The position numbers and the translations under genes are program-made. From Paraconiothyrium sp. Pb-2020 (Eukaryota; Ascomycota; Dothideomycetes; Pleosporales; Didymosphaeriaceae): a stretch of DNA of 64,000 nt. Shown in pieces: positions 34,740 through 47,367 of this stretch. Below the pieces are notes generated by a model. The model made no database searches and was not told the DNA's origin. It saw only the letters and a program-made list of their open reading frames with translations. Location: positions 4,579,822 through 4,643,821 of the forward strand of contig JAJUBI010000006.1 in NCBI GenBank assembly GCA_022419385.1, written 5' to 3'. The number at the start of each line of letters is the position of its first letter. The stretch's first letter is position 1.

Positions 34740-35215
34740 AGATATAACTTATGAATTGGCATTGATGCGGACCTTGATAGTAGCTATTTGCATGATCTCG
34801 CCGCAGATCAAAGGCCATCCTTGGTCGACTTCGAAATCGCGCCTGGTTTCGGCGACTTAGCCGACTGCTTTGACCATTCCAAGGTCGACGAAACCTGCCT
34901 AGAGGCCTTTGGAGCCGAGTGGTCTGGGAAATGCGTCCGGAAAGATTCCTCCGGCGGCGTAATTCATTTGATTGGTGTTTCCGAGCACGCAGGTGGCGGA
35001 AGAGAGCCTCACGAAGAAGTCTAGTGTGGCGCCAAATCTTGTATGGAGATCCTGTGTGCCCACGATGTTGGGTCATGTTATGGCAGTGTACCATTGTTTG
35101 TAGTTCATGTGTTCGAGAACCGAGTCCTGTAAAGTATGAAGTCCTCACTTCGATGACTTATCTTGAGTACCACCGCGGCTTGAATGACATCTTTGACAGG
35201 AGGAAGTACTGTGAG
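34740..35215 (-). pseudogene. Relic of a highly reducing polyketide synthase ketoreductase domain
   Basis: One minus-strand frame, read from about 35200 down to 34740, preserves a PKS ketoreductase sequence: PPVKDVIQAAVVL, then DSVLEHMNYKQW, GTQDLHTRFGATLDFFV, LSSA, QMNYAAGGIFPDAF, GSKGL, VDLGMVKAVG and VAET. It contains stops before PNIVG, after GSKGL and after KAVG. A stretch of about 35-45 nt that does not fit the family separates VVL from DSV and may be an old intron or an insertion. No other PKS domain is visible nearby. This is a fragment of a lost or translocated PKS gene. Confidence 0.82.
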
Positions 35216-36522
35216 TAATAAGTCATCACCTAGGGCAGACTGGCACAATCGCAAATGTCGCAGCTCTTAATGAGAGTGTTGCAGCCCGCATTGTTCAGCT
35301 GTCGGATAAATTTTCGCGCATTGGTCTGATACGGCACTGCGCGATGGAAAGGTTCTTTGCACTAGTTTGAATGGAATGTTGAGCGATTGACCTTCTAATG
35401 TCACCTTGACTGCCAACAAGTAAGTAAGATGCGGCGGGTAGGAGACCATCGTCTTTCTTCTGCGAAACCACCTATAATAGAATGAACAATAATGATGGGC
35501 CGGTCGTGTGAGAATGTGCGCCGTCCTACCTTAATAAGATCATCTGGGTTGGGTTTCATGATGATCTTCGTCAAGTGCTTTCGTGCCTGCATCTGTCTGA
35601 ACATGTGTTCGCGCGTTGAATGTTAGGTTTTTTGGAGGGGGCGAAGACGTCTGTGAGCACGGTGGCGAAGATCATGGTGTAGGGGAGCACAGTGTACACA
35701 AAGCGGGTTTTGAAGTGCTTACCACGTTACAATGACGATCGTGAATGTCTGAATCGAACCCTTTGCTGTCTTGACCTGTGTTCGTATATTGATCAATTAT
35801 TCGACAACAAGTGGGGGTTCGCACGCCACTGCAGTCGCGACTCGAACCGCACAATCGCAAATCACGATACTGGGCTTTCACCTAACTAAGTGAAACCCTA
35901 ACATCCTTCAATTTGTACTGTGTGCTAGAACAGTGTCCAAAAGCCAGCATACCCGAGACTGACTGCTGCCCAATCGAAATTGACAAAACACGACCCTTTC
36001 TAAGCTGGAGTCTTACCACTGTCCTTGGTTCCTTTCCCACCTTTCGTGCTAGTCCCACCCTCTGACCAAACCTCCTTGACTTCAGCCTTATCCTTCTCTT
36101 TAAGAGCTCTGAGATACCTTTAGTAGCGTTCATTGTTCGAAACCGCTGGGCCACATGAGCCGGGGCGTGGTTGGGGTCATGTTGATGGCAAGGTAAAGAG
36201 GGTGGTTCTCCTCTTGCCAACGAGACGAAGACAGAGGACTAGGCGCAAGGCGATGCTTGAGATGCCCAAAGGCAACTGCTAAGACATTGTCGTTGCGATG
36301 TAGAAGGCACGTTATCATAGACGAAGATGTTTAGCGCTACGTAATTTTCAAGTCCTGTCATTATAACGTCTGATATTCTCTATAAGTGAGACGTCCATAC
36401 CGCGTCTGCCCCACGCTACGTGGGTCGCGCCTGCCCCACCACCCCAACGTCGCGTCATCCCGCTAGGGAAAAGGTCCCACCCACTATAACAACGCCCACA
36501 GCCCAGAACTCGATATTCGCTC
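35216..36522. other. Intergenic region between two relics
   Basis: About 1.3 kb. Small open frames (minus 35882-36220, minus 36130-36318) are basic or low in complexity and match nothing. A minus-strand stretch near 36000-36120 with GTAAGA and an AG 15 nt later might once have been coding. No supportable gene. Confidence 0.4.
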
Positions 36523-36783
36523 CAAACCATCCACAACGCCCAATCCGCCGGAATAGAGGCGTTCATCCGCTTAGGCGACCCGGAGCACCTGTCAAACCAC
36601 ATCTGCACACTCTGCGCAAAGTTCTACAACCTGGGATGGGTCGCGGGTACCGGTGGAGGCACGAGCATACAGCATAGCGATCAGATCTTTATGGCGCTGA
36701 GTGGGGTGCAGAAGGAGTTCATGAGATCGACAGACATGCTTTTCATGGCTTTGCGAGCAAAGAATACCTATGACGGCCATAGG
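36523..36783 (+). pseudogene. Methylthioribulose-1-phosphate dehydratase (class II aldolase family) fragment
   Basis: One plus-strand frame from about 36523 to the TAG at 36781-36783 reads LGDPEHLSNHICTLCAKFY, then NLGWVAGTGGGTSI, QIFMALSGVQKEFM and STDMLFMAL. This is the N-terminal part of the fungal MtnB-type dehydratase of the methionine salvage pathway. The homology stops shortly after, at AKNTYDGHR and a stop codon, so the metal-binding HTH motif and two thirds of the enzyme are missing. No start codon is evident. It is a truncated copy; a functional gene is presumably elsewhere in the genome. Confidence 0.82.
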
Positions 36784-37683
36784 TAGGTCAAGAAGGCGAA
36801 CGCTATTTGGCAGCGTGGCCGCCCGGAAGGCACCCTTACTCTAACCAGTGTGAGCCAATGGGAGAGACACGAGTGATAGTCTGATAGTACGAGACTGCAA
36901 GGTCTATCATACCCGCGATGCCCTTATCGCGTTATCTACACCGCCGTCCTTATGTACTACACCCCTCACTGCGCAGCAGCATAATTCAGGGGATCCCGCC
37001 ATTCCACAGCATGCGACTGCATCTAGCCAGCAGATTGTAGTACATTCACTGACGCGTACTAACTGGACGTTGGCATGTACGAGATCATGGAATGAGACTT
37101 TGGCAGTCCAATCTCGAGGGGGGCTTTAGGAATGTTTCTGGCCTTTAGGAATCTTTGCCTTCATTGCGCCCCTGATGCGGCCTCGTATGTCCTTGCAACT
37201 GCACCCATACAGCCACTTGCAAAGTCTGTCGTCTGTCTTCTCCGACAATAGTATTTTATCTTAAGGAAAGCCACATGAAACGCGATGTACTACTTTCTGA
37301 GCCGCCAGCGTGAAGCTTGTGATCCCAGACCCTAAGTCCGTATATTCGAAAGGCCCGGGAGGCAAACTTGTAAGCACAGTGCGACGAAGTCTGCGATAGT
37401 AAGGTATCATCAGCAATCCTCAAAAAGTCACACATCTGATCACTGCATTCCTGTAGGACCCCCATGTGGCGTGCTATTGGGGAGATTAGATGCAACCCCC
37501 ACGATGATGGTTCAAAGGCAGCGTCCTGTTCGCATCCACAGTCTAGTCTCGGGGAATATATATATCGGCTACTTGAACATTTCCAAAACCTTGCCTGCTA
37601 TAAGTTTAAATACATCTACGTTACACGTTTTGTTCCTTAGCTGTTTTAGAACCGTTTGAGTCACTTTAACAGTTTTTTTCAAC
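36784..37683. promoter_or_regulatory. Upstream region of the giant gene
   Basis: About 0.9 kb with no gene. AATATATATAT at 37554-37564 lies about 120 bp upstream of the ATG at 37684 and is a plausible TATA element. A T-rich tract (TTTTTTTC) directly precedes the start. Confidence 0.45.
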
Positions 37684-40600
37684 ATGGCATCTCACAATAA
37701 CCAACACATTTCCACCGATGCAATACGCTACGTCATTCACCATGTTGTTCTTCCACCACAGATTCCTCAAAAAGATGACGGCAACCCCTCCCACGAGCGT
37801 TGCCTTCTTGACAATATCCAGCGCGCTCTCCAGGTTTTGCAGGACGGTATAGATGACGTCGAGGCAAAGGCTGTTGTCGCATCAGGAATCACTTCGATCA
37901 AGAACCTGCGTGAAAGCCGGGATGACCATGGTAACGTGAGCGAATATCAACTCCGAAGGGTCTTTCGGAATCTGGCGTTTGCTGATACGGACAACTCGGT
38001 ACCATTGGAGATAAAAGCACAAAATGCCGGCCTTCTGGTCAGTCGGTGTGGTCCAGACATCACTTTCGAGTCCTTCGAACTATCGCCTGTCAATAAAGCC
38101 GCTATGAGTACAATAGGGAGACTCGTTCGTACATTTCCTGGTCGCGCCTCGAAGCTCCCTGTTACGGTCATGCAAGTCGACGCTCTTCGACACTCACTTG
38201 CCCACACCATCGCCAAAATGACGACACAAGCTGCTCGAGGCACTCAACCTCGCGTGAAGAAGGACGGGCAACGGGTCGAAGAGGAGCGAGACACCACTCA
38301 TCCCATGATGGTGACAGACTGGCTCATGAACTATATTGCATCCCTGGGCGGAACGACCAGCCCTCACCGGATAAGCAAGAACACCCGCGAGGAGATACTG
38401 TGGAACAATTGCAAGTATCCATGGCGGCGCTCACCTCTGTGGCTCCTTGTCCGCGTCACGTTGCAGCTCTTGTTTACGCGACAAGGGGACACCTCGCAGT
38501 CCTTCAATGGCATCTACAAGGCATTCATTGTTCAAGTACTGTCGCACATATTAGATCAGGTATGGAGGCTTTCTTCGATCTAGTTGTATCTCCAAAATCC
38601 TTGAATGTTGGTCTATTACGTGTAGCGGATCCTGAACTTGGTGCTCCGAATGCTATACAGCGCTAACATTTGACACTATCAGACACGAGATCACTGGATG
38701 CATGTGGGCAGTGAGACAATTTACACTGTTTATACAAAGCTGGAGCCCCGCTTACGTAAAATGGAAGGGTTGGGACAATTACAGTGCCTCGAGTCTCGAT
38801 GGAAGGCAGGAATCGAGAAGAGCGTGGTCAAAGCCCACGGTCTAATCAGCAAACATTGGACGGCTCTTTCTAAAAGCTCTGCAGCGAATATTGATATGAT
38901 CTCCCTTCGAAGCATAGAAGTTGCTCACGATCTTGACCTGGATCTGCCGGCACTCGATACTTTTCTCACTGGGGTCAAAGCGAGACGGCCAGATACGGCT
39001 GTGGTTGAATTCAAACCACACATAGAATACCCTGCCTTTCCATCAGGCGACTTGCCCAAGATATCGAGTGTCGAGGGAGTATATAAGACCATTTATCTCG
39101 TAGCATTCGAGACTTGGGTCGAACATCACCTTCCCTCCTGGATATCGACAAGCCTTGCCGATGGAAACACCTGCAGAAACCTTCGAGATTTGATCGAGAG
39201 CTATCACTACCATGCCAGCTCCGCGTATACAGGGTTGCCTATCAGCCTATCCCTCATGTACTTGACGATACTGGAACTCTGGATTGCTTGCGACAAGTCT
39301 GCTTGCCATAACTACTCGTTACTCAGAATTTATCGACCTGATGTGCCTTTGGATGAATTTCAATGCCTTGTTCTACCATTCAAACGCCAAATGGAACGTT
39401 TATGCGAAGTAGAGCGCTACTTACAGTCACGAGAAGATGCAGCAACGGACACCAATCCGTCCGTGTTTCGCAATTTCGGAGACATCACATCATTCGGCGT
39501 GCGATACTTTGATCGTTCTCTCGATCTACAGAGCCGTCTGACAAGAATCGAACAAGATGCTACTGAAAAGCATCGCAGGAAGCGTGAAGAGCTGGCTAGC
39601 CTCAAGATCCGGTACAGGGACCTCATGGACCAATACAACAGCAGGAGCTGTGAGACCCATGAAGTATTGGTCAATGACTATCATGGGTATACCGAATCCC
39701 GTCATAAGCCCAATTGCGCTCGATGTGCCCTCAAAGACAGAGCTAGCGCATTGCACATCGATATATACGAGTGGCCGCTCTCTCCCACGAAATCCGTTGC
39801 CAAAGCCACCGTATTTGAGCTTGCATTACCGGAGGCTTACGGCAATTGGCGAGACGCTACATTCTATGTGATCGTCTCGGTCCTCGGCTTTCGCAACAAG
39901 CGCCCTGTGACACCAGAGTACGAGTACACGCTTAACATGCATCACGGCCTGTCGCACATGCTATCCCCACGATACCACGGACGACGCGTCGTACCACTAT
40001 CGTCCATTAAACCACACACAGGCACTCATCGCAAGCAAAAGAAAGCTATTCCGAATGTGCACTGGAGCGAAGTTTGCCTACCCAATGCATTAAGTTACGC
40101 CTACTTCGACAAAACTCTGCGTATTTACACAGCCGCAGGCGAGCTTACAGAAGACCTCGCCCAAAAATGCATGCATAGAATGACCAATGCCAATTCGAAG
40201 GGTCTTGAGCGCTTCATATACCGACCTCCATCTAATCCAGACGGTCCACCGCCTAATGAAGTGATCGCTAGCTTGTCGGACTGTCCGACAAATTTCTCCA
40301 TGGATGAATACAAGGCTTTTGGCATGCTTTCTCTCGGTCGCGAAATCATCTACTACAACTTGTTGACACAGTTAGCAACACCCACCATCGACTTTTCTAA
40401 AGTCGAGACCCATACGCATCTGCTTCAGATCATGTGGCAGGTGGGGGTTCCGCATAAAGATGGTGAATTTCGACGTGTCAGTCACCAGATTCTTGCCAAG
40501 ACATCCTTCGGCAACAGAATGCTTGAGCAACTCGAGATTGCGTTGGACCGGGTAGAAGAAAACTGGGAGTCGTGGAGAGCTTGCGCCACTTTTGTCACCC

Positions 40601-43600
40601 TGGCCCGACGTATCCTTAGTTTGACGCAGTCACCACAGATCCAGACCCGCAGTCTAATGCTGCTCAACAAAGCGCGCCTAGTCACTCTGAACTGGCTCCG
40701 TCGGTTAAAAACCAGAGCGACTTGTTCCACTAATGATGAGCAAAGAACTGAGCTGCATGCTCGAGCTACCGAAATTGCTCTCCTCTGTTCCAGTACGTTC
40801 GACGTAGACGAAGACTTTGTGGATCACGTTCTAAGTCAGCAAACTGCAATTTCTATGCTTTTGCAATGCTCTATTATTGTGCAAGAGAATCATACATTGA
40901 TGCAGGCAGAGAGTCAGGACACCGATAAGGCGATGTTGCAATCTTGGAAGGCAATGCTATATCGAATATTCACGAAACTTCGTGATCACTTGCTTAAGGA
41001 CAACACAGAGCTCAACGACGCAGTGCTTACGAATTGGGCGGCATTCCAACCAATGTCTTCACCAAGCTGGGAAATCCTGAGCCCAACATACGAACACTGG
41101 CTCCATACCAAATCCGGCTCACTCACCGTTCATTTCAACCTGCTGACTGGAGAGCTTCTCGTCAAAGGTCTTCCATTAGCTCGATTGCCATCAGAGTATA
41201 TGACTCATCCCATGTACGTGCCCCTTTTCCAGAAGGCTACACTCGAGGTCGTTCCTTCCGACGAACCCGGCATGAGCTTTTCTGCTAGGTCGACGTACCG
41301 CAACTTTCAGCTTCACTTCGGTATGGATGGCCAGGATATGTGCCTCCTAGCTACCCAGCCTGGAATCAAGTAAGTGTGATGTCCTTACTGCTCCGAGTCA
41401 GGAATGGAATGCTAATGTGCTGCAGATTGGACCTTCTACCTGCAAGAATATTCGGTGGCCACTTGCCCGTCAAGTTCGTGGAAGATTATGTCCATTGGTA
41501 CGATCATGATCAGGATGTGATTATCTTTCGGCCTCGTGACGATCCATGGTCATCCAAGAAGGCAGACTGGAAGCTGATACGGGAAAGGGCACTTTGGCGC
41601 CTGGTCAATAGCTCGAATGTATTGATCAGCATGTCCAGTCATACCGCGCGCCTGCTGTCTGGAATTTTCAGTTCTCTGGAAGATAGCCAGCACATACACA
41701 CGATCTTAGACATGGTAACGCGGTCAGTGATCGTCAAACTGCCTAGATTGCAACTAGACTTCTTTATTAACCCAAAAGATGTCCGAATACAGTCCCGTCA
41801 GTATCGCGGAATGGTCGTGGACCCAGACCAGACCACAGATGTCTTAGTAGGCCTCCACAGCAAGATGGTTTTGAGGTCCATGAGCTCGTCGCAAGATCGT
41901 ATCGTCCTTATTCCATCACCTCGAGCCTACAATGTCTCGGCTGTGACATATACACGTGTGCCCGGTCACCATCACATGTCTGTGCGTATCAATCGGGATC
42001 AAGTCCACGGGGTGTACACGTATTCACTGGATACTACCTTGGGACGTGTCTTGGATGGTGGAGATATGCAGAGGAAATTATTTCTTGCTTTCTTACACGT
42101 TATCACTTCGCATTGTCTACCAGACCCTCTGACTGGATATACCGGGACGGAGTCGGCTCTTCAGATCTTGAAGTCGGCTGCAGTACGATCGTTCCAGTTC
42201 CTGACCACAGACAATGCTGAATTACTGGGACATATAGCAGCACTGTCGCCGCGGAGGGCATTTTACCCGACTCACCTTCAGGATATGCAGCAGATTGTAT
42301 GGGATACTGCGTTACCCGTGCTTTCACAGCACCCTCATCTTCGTACCTATTGCAGAGAAATCATTCACCAAACCGAGAAGATGCGATTATTCTATCCGAA
42401 TAGTATACCTGATATCTCCCACTGGAGGCCTTCGAGCGCCCATCTTGAGGCACGGGATCTGATCCGTTCAGCCACCTATAGAGTGTACAACTTCGGCGGG
42501 GAGCTTTTCACGGCAGGAAAAGACGTTTCATACGAGGCGAGAGACGCTCAGTCGCTTTCTGAAAGGGGTCGGCGGGCCTATATTGCTGCTACACTGATGA
42601 TGCGCGATGTACCGGCTCTCCATTCCAAGACTCCGAATCTCAAGGATCATTTGCTTCAGACGCATTTTAGAGCTGCTAGTATTCAGGGAGACAGTGGCGC
42701 GAACAACACAAAGCTCGAGTATGACACAGGATGGTTATCTGATCCTTCTACTGTACTCACTGAAAACTGGTGCAATCTTCATCGGTTGTTAACGAACTGT
42801 TCCGGAATTTATGATAAGTACGGTCTTGCGGCGTGGCTTTCTACGATGGCTTTCGCGGAATCAGCGGACATGGAAGCCATTCAAGCGCTTGCAGCATTCT
42901 ACAGAATACGAACGCTGACTGCCATCATTCCTCCTTCAGCATCTGTCTTCGAACTGTCTCAAGGCCATGAATGGGATGGTGCTACTATACGCAATATCAT
43001 TCAGGAATGCTCAAGGGGGTTCGAACACTCCAGCGAGGCCAAACTTCCAAAGCAGCGCCTTGAAACCAACAAACAGCACCAAACACGTTTGAAAGGACTG
43101 TTTCGGGACCATAAAGAAGATAGTATCCAAGCTCTTCGCTCAGCTCTGCAGCGACAGTGGCCATGCGTAACTCCTTCTTGTCCTGTGCTGGCGGGTGTAA
43201 ACAACTACATCGATACGTCAACTGCGATGTCCCGTATCGCTGGAAAGTTCAAAACATGGTATCAGAACGGAGAGTTACTGGAATACCTTCGCCAGGTGTC
43301 AGTAGTGATCGCACAACAGGAGGTCGTTGGCGTAACACCACCGCACTACTTCGCTATCGCACCCTTCAGTCGGCTCACTATGGACGACAGGGACAAAACC
43401 TTCAAAGTGTCAGGTATCTTCGCAACAAACTCGTCTAACGTGTCTAAGCAGAGTTCGCTTTGCAAGCCACTTGAGCCACGATTTCCAATCGAGGAACAAT
43501 ATACCTCGGAAGAAAACGGTGAAATGGAGTTTCGTCTTGATGAACTTTGCCGACGTCTTCAAAACTGTGCAAAGTCAAAATGTGAGCAAGACTATGTTGA

Positions 43601-46600
43601 TGTTTTGCGCGCGAGTTGTACATCCCTCGGCGAAAATACACGCAAGACTTTCAAGAAGTCTAGCGCATGGTGCGATGCACACGTTCAGGACCTTCTTCGG
43701 AAGCATCTCGATACTTGCGAAAAACAGTTTGAAAAGCTGAATAAGGGGCTTTTACATGCTGCTATTCACAACGGCTCACTCAGCGATCTCCTGGGATCAA
43801 ACACACAATATTCACCGCGATTCTCGCCGACATTTTGGCTAAGCCAACTACACCGTGATAATTTTGCGGTATTATCAGAATCATGGAAAACAGCCATCAT
43901 CCAGTATGGACTGGCTATCACTCACCTTCACCGAGCCAAGAGGCTAATTGCACTCTCTGGTCAGCCTGCAGATCTCATCGAGGAAATCGGCCACGTTGGT
44001 CACAGCAATTGGTGTCCAACGGACTTCCCCGAAACTCTCCTGTTAGAAGCCGAAAGTGGAATTCTACTTCGCAAAGAACAAGAATTCATTGCGTCGCACA
44101 TGCGAAACCCAATTGGGTGGGGCAACATTGTTCTTCAGCTCTTGATGGGCGGTGGAAAAAGTAGCACGATCGTACCGGCGGTGGCGGCCTTTCTAACCGA
44201 CAAGGAGAAGTAAGTTCACGCATTTGCCGCTGTATTTCTCTTTTCACTAGCTGATTCCTCAACGAAAGTCTAGTCAGGATTATAGTGGCAAAACCGCAAA
44301 GCAAACAGATGCTGCAGATGCTGATAGCAAAGCTGGGCTATCTGCTTAACCGGCGGGTCTATCACATGCCTTTTTCTCGAGCTCTACGACCCGACGCATC
44401 GCAAGCTGCGCTTATTCGTGAGATATATGAAGAGTGTATCGCGAACCGTGGTGTGCTGCTGGTCCAGCCTGAACACATCTTGTCCTTCAAGCTTATGGCT
44501 GTGGAGTCCGCTTTAGCTGGAGCAGCATGTGCCAAAGACCTTCTGGATACTCAAAAGTTTTTCGAAAACGTGTCCCGAGACATTGTCGATGAGTCGGACG
44601 AGAATTTTTCGGTTAAATTTGAGCTGATCTACACTATGGGATCCCAGCGACCTATGGAGCTCGCTCCTGAGCGATGGCACCTCATCCAAGTCATCGTCGG
44701 ATTGATACCACGTTTCGCTGCTCAAGTCAAACAAACACTTCCTGAGGCCATCGAAATTCAAGGTGATGGTGATGGCAAATTTCCGAGAGTTAGGATCCAT
44801 CGAAATGATGCAGCTGATATGCTCCTTATGCTCCTCGCAAAACATATTGTTGAATATGGAATCTTCGGGCTACCGACCAGCTCACAACCGCCGGAAGTCC
44901 AAGCTTCACTGTTACGCTATATTTCCGAAAGCACACTAGAACAGCGGGACATGGAAATAGTGGAAACCAGCAGATTCTGGACTACGACTACAGAGTCTCC
45001 CTTGTTACTTGTGCGAGGCCTCATCGCTGGTGGCATTATACGTTTTGCGCTAAGCACAAAGCGTTGGCGCGTCAATTTTGGCCTTGATGCAGATCGACTA
45101 CCTAAAACGCCACTTGCAGTTCCTTTCAGGAGCAAAGACAATCCCTCTCCACGTTCAGAGTTCTCACATCCGGATGTGGTCATCTTACTCACACTACTCT
45201 CCTACTACTATGGTGGACTAACCAACGAGCAGTTGTTTGACAGCTTCACTCACCTACAGGACTCAGATCAAGCTATCGTACAGTATGATGAATGGGTCAG
45301 TACCGCTTCATCAGTTCTCCCACCGGCATTTCAACACCTGTCTGGTATCGCGATCAAAGATCGACATCAATGTATGACCGAGATCTTCCCACATTTACGC
45401 TATTCCAAAAAGGCCATAGACTACTATTTATCATCCATGGTATTCCCCAAGGCAATGAAGGAGTTCCCGCAGAAGCTCAGCGCCTCAGGTTGGGATATTG
45501 GCGCTATCAAACGAAGACCCTTGACCGGGTTTAGTGGGACCAATGATACCCTGCATCTCTTACCACTACCGGTACGGCATCTTCATCTACCTAGTCAGAG
45601 CCACACTAATGCTCTGGTTTTGCAATACCTGCTGCGAGACGAGAATTCGGTTGAAATTTTGCCACAGCGTCGGGCTGGAACTGACGCCGAATATGTTCTC
45701 TCTTCAATTGTCAAGATGCAGCCCGAGGTGAGGGTTCTCCTTGACTGCGGTGCCTCCATACTTGAGCAGAGTAATCGGCAAGTGGCGGAAACATGGTTAA
45801 GGATGCGCAACGAGGTCGTTGAAGCTGTCGTGTACTTTGATGACGAGACCCTCTCAGTCCTGGATCGTGCGGGGCATGTCGAATCTTTGCAGACTTCACC
45901 ATTTGCCAAACAGCTCGATGTCTGTTTAGTATATCTTGATGAGGCGCATACACGAGGAACAGATCTGAAGCTTCCTCGGAGCTACAGAGCCGGGGTAACT
46001 CTAGGACCAGCTTTGACCAAAGATAAGTTAACACAAGGTATTAACTCCTGATGAGACAAGAATTGGCTACAATAGCTGACCTCTTGAAAGGTTGCATGCG
46101 AATGAGGAAGCTGGGTTTTGGTCAATCAGTTGTCTTCGTTTTACCTGTAGAGATATCGATCAAAATCCGCGAAAGAACCTGCAAAACCTCCAATGCTGTC
46201 ATTAGAGTTGCAGATGTCTTGCTCTGGGCAATCAAGGAGACATGGAAAGACCTCAAGAGGAGTATGCCGCTATGGGCTATTCAGGGTGAGAGATTTGAGC
46301 GGACGAAAAATCTGCTCTGTGGTAGCGCAAGTCCCACGGAGCACCTGCGGACGTTTCTAGAAGATGAAGCTCAGTCTTTGAAGATTCGATACAAGCCACA
46401 ATCCCCGGAAGGTTCTCACACGGAAACGCTCCGAGGATGGGATATGAGCAATGATAATATTGCCACGATTGTCAAGCGCTGTCAGGATTTCGACGCCATT
46501 GGCTTCGGGGTTGCTACGTTAAGTGAAGAGCAGGAGCGAGAGTTAGCTCCCGAGATTGAAGAAGAGAGGCAGATCGAACGACCTCCGCGATTGGATCCAG

Positions 46601-47367
46601 AGTCGCACCGAATACACCCTGACCTCCTGCGACTGGTACGTACAGGTGAGATCACGCCGTACACAGAAGCTATCATACCAGCGTTTCGGGCTCTTGCTTC
46701 AACGAGTGCTGCCGAAGTATTCAATATTGCAGACCTCCCATCAGATCTACTGGTCACCTCAGATTTCATGCGGACGGTTAAACATCCCACCAGTTCGTTG
46801 GTAGGTTCGTTTATATCCGACTCATATCAAAGACCGACTCAATTCGTTTTATCGGTGCCCAATCTCTTCCGGCCGCGAAGCACTCGGAAGCTGATCGTCA
46901 TTAGTCCCTATGAAGCAAATAAGCTACTTGGGGTTATTATCAAAGAGGAAAGGGTAACTTTGCATCTTTTCTCTCCAAGATATAACGCCACTTATGCGCC
47001 TCTGGACAATCTCGAACTGTATAACGTCGGCTGCGACTTTACCGCTGGTCAGGTTTCTCGCAGCGTGACCTTACAACTCAATCTCTTCGCAGGTAGTCTG
47101 TACCTGCGCTCTTTCGACGAGTACAACGAGATCTGCGACTTCTTAGGCCTTTTGCGATCGAAACCGAGCGACGGTCAAGAAGTCTTTGCCGATGGCTTCA
47201 TCAACCCACCAACAGGCAGATGGGGTTTACAGAGCTCTCCTGTTCCATTCCTACGCATTCTTTTAATGAAGATCAGACGCGAAGGCGAGGGGGTTGAGAA
47301 AACACATATGGGCAAGATCTTAAACGGTATAAGGCTGGAGAGAGGTGATATAGAGGACATCCTGTAA
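37684..47367 (+). CDS. Giant DUF6606/DUF3638/DUF3645-type protein with Walker A and DEAH motifs
   Basis: Five exons, 37684-38559, 38683-41369, 41426-44209, 44269-46037 and 46091-47367, join in phase to give 3130 residues, typical of this fungal giant family. The N-terminal part resembles DUF6606. A coiled stretch with many charged residues (EKHRRKREELASLK) is followed by a possible metal site CETH...HKPNCARC. The DUF3638 core carries LLMGGGKSSTIVPAV with Walker A at 2096-2100, then IIVAKPQSKQML. Further on comes VYLDEAHTRGTDLKLP with DEAH at 2673-2676 and the conserved GCMRMRKLG. This order resembles a helicase/translocase-like P-loop core. Many database entries call the family ubiquitinyl hydrolase, but I cannot identify a protease triad here. 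The open frames are undamaged, so it looks functional. Confidence 0.9.

Noticed and set aside
35882..36220. 112-codon basic open frame on the minus strand
   Set aside because: No family resemblance; the apparent GTAAGA...AG intron inside would be only 17 nt.
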